A DNA stretch of 64,000 nt from Setaria digitata. Its lineage: Eukaryota; Nematoda; Chromadorea; Rhabditida; Setariidae. How positions within the stretch are numbered: position 1 is the stretch's first letter; each line of letters begins with the position of its first letter. A program made the translations under genes and the position numbers. Of the stretch, positions 48,402 to 64,000 are shown one piece after another. The stretch is taken from the NCBI GenBank assembly GCA_003640385.1, contig RCAB01000165.1, forward strand, positions 1 through 64,000, written 5' to 3'. Below the pieces are notes generated by a model. That model did not search any database. It was not told the origin of the DNA and worked only from the letters and a program-made list of their open reading frames with translations.

Positions 48402-49762
48402 CGAGGCGATGATGATAACATGCATAAGATTAAATAAATAATCAGAAACCGAACCTTTTTTGAAATTAAATCTTTTTACGAGAAAGGTCGACTTGTCGGT
48501 TTGTTTCATTTCTTATTGAAGTATGTGTTCAAATTTCAAATTTCATTTAACTTTCGTAACAAATATTGCTTCATCCTTTTACAGAACAAAATATTCCACC
48601 GGGAACAGACACCCCTCTCGAAAAAAAAAGACTAGATTCTTGAACATATTGAAGCCAAGCACAATTCAGACGCAGGTTGCATTACGAATCTCAAAATTCA
48701 AAATAATGAGAAATTTCAGCCGTGGATAGATGATTATTTCACCTGGATATTGATATAGAAAAACTAAGCCTGTAAGATATTAGATCACAAGGCAATAAAA
48801 AAAATGAATCCTTGCAGGGATGTACCACAACTTATGATTTTACTGATCTCGGAACCACTTTTTTCACACGGACTGAACTGGGAAAAATTTTTGAAAATCA
48901 AAAGCTATTCGCTCAATCCATCTTTTGCCATCATAAAATAAATTTTCAAACCCACATCAAGAGACAAGAAGTTGGGAATTTCGAAAATTTCTCAAATATT
49001 GTAAGCGGTAATATCTAAAATTGCAAGAAAAGACTTGCTTTCCACAAAAATAAATTGAGACACCGGAAGGAAATGAAACGAAGTTATTATCATTTCCATT
49101 CAAAACCCAACAAAATGGAAAAATGCTGCAAAAGTTTCCCGTGAATAGGGTAAACAGGGAACGGGAGAACAAACTACGAACGAACGAAAAATATTTAAAC
49201 AAATCGAATACTCTCACGTGATGATAACGTTACTGAACGTTAAGAACCGTTAATGACCCGTTATCACAGATACGCAAAAGGTGACAAATCACAAAACACA
49301 CTATATCAAATGGTCCGAAACACGGGCCCGTGCTACATTGTGTCTATCTCGCTGTCGAATTTCGCATCAAATTATACCATCAGCCAACATAACACCTTTT
49401 GTCTTCATTTTAAACGAACAAAAGATAAAAAAGAGAAAACAATAGCAACAGCAAGTAACAATTGTGTCAACAGTAGCTGTGATAACAGTGCTAGTTGGAA
49501 CAGTACTGTAGTAGTTGTTGTTACGGTAGCATTATTTGTTATCGCAGTAGTATCAGGGTAGCTGTTGCAGTAATAAAGCAGTGGTAATTGTAACAGAAGC
49601 AGAAGTAAATCAAGCTGGAACGTAATCGCAGTGAATATTTGAAAAGGCATTTGTTACACGCGCACACCTAAGAAATATACTTTGTAAAAGAAGAGATAAT
49701 GACGATAGTGATGATAATAATGATAACGATAATGACCGTGATAAAAACTATCGTCCGTGCTG

Positions 49763-63638
<13,876 letters not shown>

Positions 63639-64000
63639 CGGGGCCGTTTTGGCTGCCCGTAAAATGAACAGTTTTGCCGGTTTTGCGTAATCGTCGCGTG
63701 AAATACCGAGCACCACGTACGTATTACAGTGACGCGCACTCAGCAAGTTGCCAATCAGCCAAATAGTAAAATTATTAGCGAAATCAACACAATGGCAAAA
63801 TCGCAGCAAAAATGAAGCAAATAGCAGCGGAAAACGGAATAGCGAGAAAAAATAGAGCAAACAGGAGAACAGCAAATCAATAGCTTAAAATAAGAAATTT
63901 CTTCATTGACCACGAAGCGAAATTTTTAAATCTTCCTTTCTAAATCTTAATCTTGGTAATGCTAACATGATAAAAGTACATACAATGTACTAATAAATTT
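63639..64000 (-). other. 5' flank or leader of egl-30
   Basis: It contains a GC-richer stretch at 63640-63740 immediately upstream of the ATG, probably 5' UTR, then AT-rich DNA to the window end. No clear splice acceptor lies next to the ATG, unlike the plus-strand genes. The promoter is probably partly outside the window. Confidence 0.4.

Larger units (their letters stand above)
45155..49762. other. Convergent region between rpl-27 and egl-30
   Basis: It holds the 3' UTRs of two convergent genes. A GC-rich patch occurs around 45815-46090 with no long frame. The rest is A-rich with many homopolymers. No recognisable gene on either strand, and no canonical AATAAA close to either stop codon. 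Confidence 0.5.

Noticed and set aside
63639..63875. N-terminal extension of EGL-30 upstream of MACCL
   Set aside because: The frame is open by chance, but the family N terminus starts at MACCL and the extension is hydrophobic with a non-ATG start.

Overview
The window is AT-rich eukaryotic DNA (about 30% GC by eye). Genes are split into small exons by short to very long introns, with TTTCAG-type splice acceptors, many microsatellites and a few single-N scaffold joins. The four recognisable ortholog families are worm-like: an EGL-30-type Gq alpha starting MACCL, a PASH-1/DGCR8 protein, LSG1 and RPL-27. Gene starts sit just 3' of splice acceptors, as expected for spliced-leader trans-splicing. 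I infer a nematode, probably a spirurid or filarial-type species because of low GC, long introns and gene spacing. I cannot name the species.

Layout: 1-14.0 kb has no gene I can support; it holds a pentanucleotide array, a GATG array, a 440-bp element with 71-bp inverted ends, and AAT and GT arrays. 14.0-21.6 kb (minus) is pash-1, the DGCR8/Pasha partner of Drosha, in 17 exons. 21.6-32.4 kb is a gene-poor stretch with one weak 77-codon ORF, a 40-bp minisatellite and a duplicated hairpin. 32.4-34.8 kb (plus) is a single-domain globin. 37.5-41.8 kb (plus) is lsg-1, the circularly permuted GTPase of 60S maturation, in 10 exons. 42.7-45.2 kb (plus) is rpl-27 in 3 exons; each of its two introns carries a C/D-box snoRNA. 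49.8-63.6 kb (minus) is egl-30 (Gq alpha) in 8 exons, with a 9.75-kb first intron.

Three adjacent parts serve ribosome production: lsg-1 recycles 60S export factors, rpl-27 encodes a 60S protein, and the two intronic snoRNAs carry an antisense element matching the conserved GUUAAAAAGCU segment of 18S rRNA (the SNORD36/snR47 site). The snoRNA pair is the most informative non-coding signal here. I found no CRISPR array, convincing tRNA, operonic toxin system or other obviously new system.

Exon coordinates were joined by hand from the sequence. All reading phases agree except around one pash-1 exon (16520-16630), where the draft sequence does not give a continuous frame.
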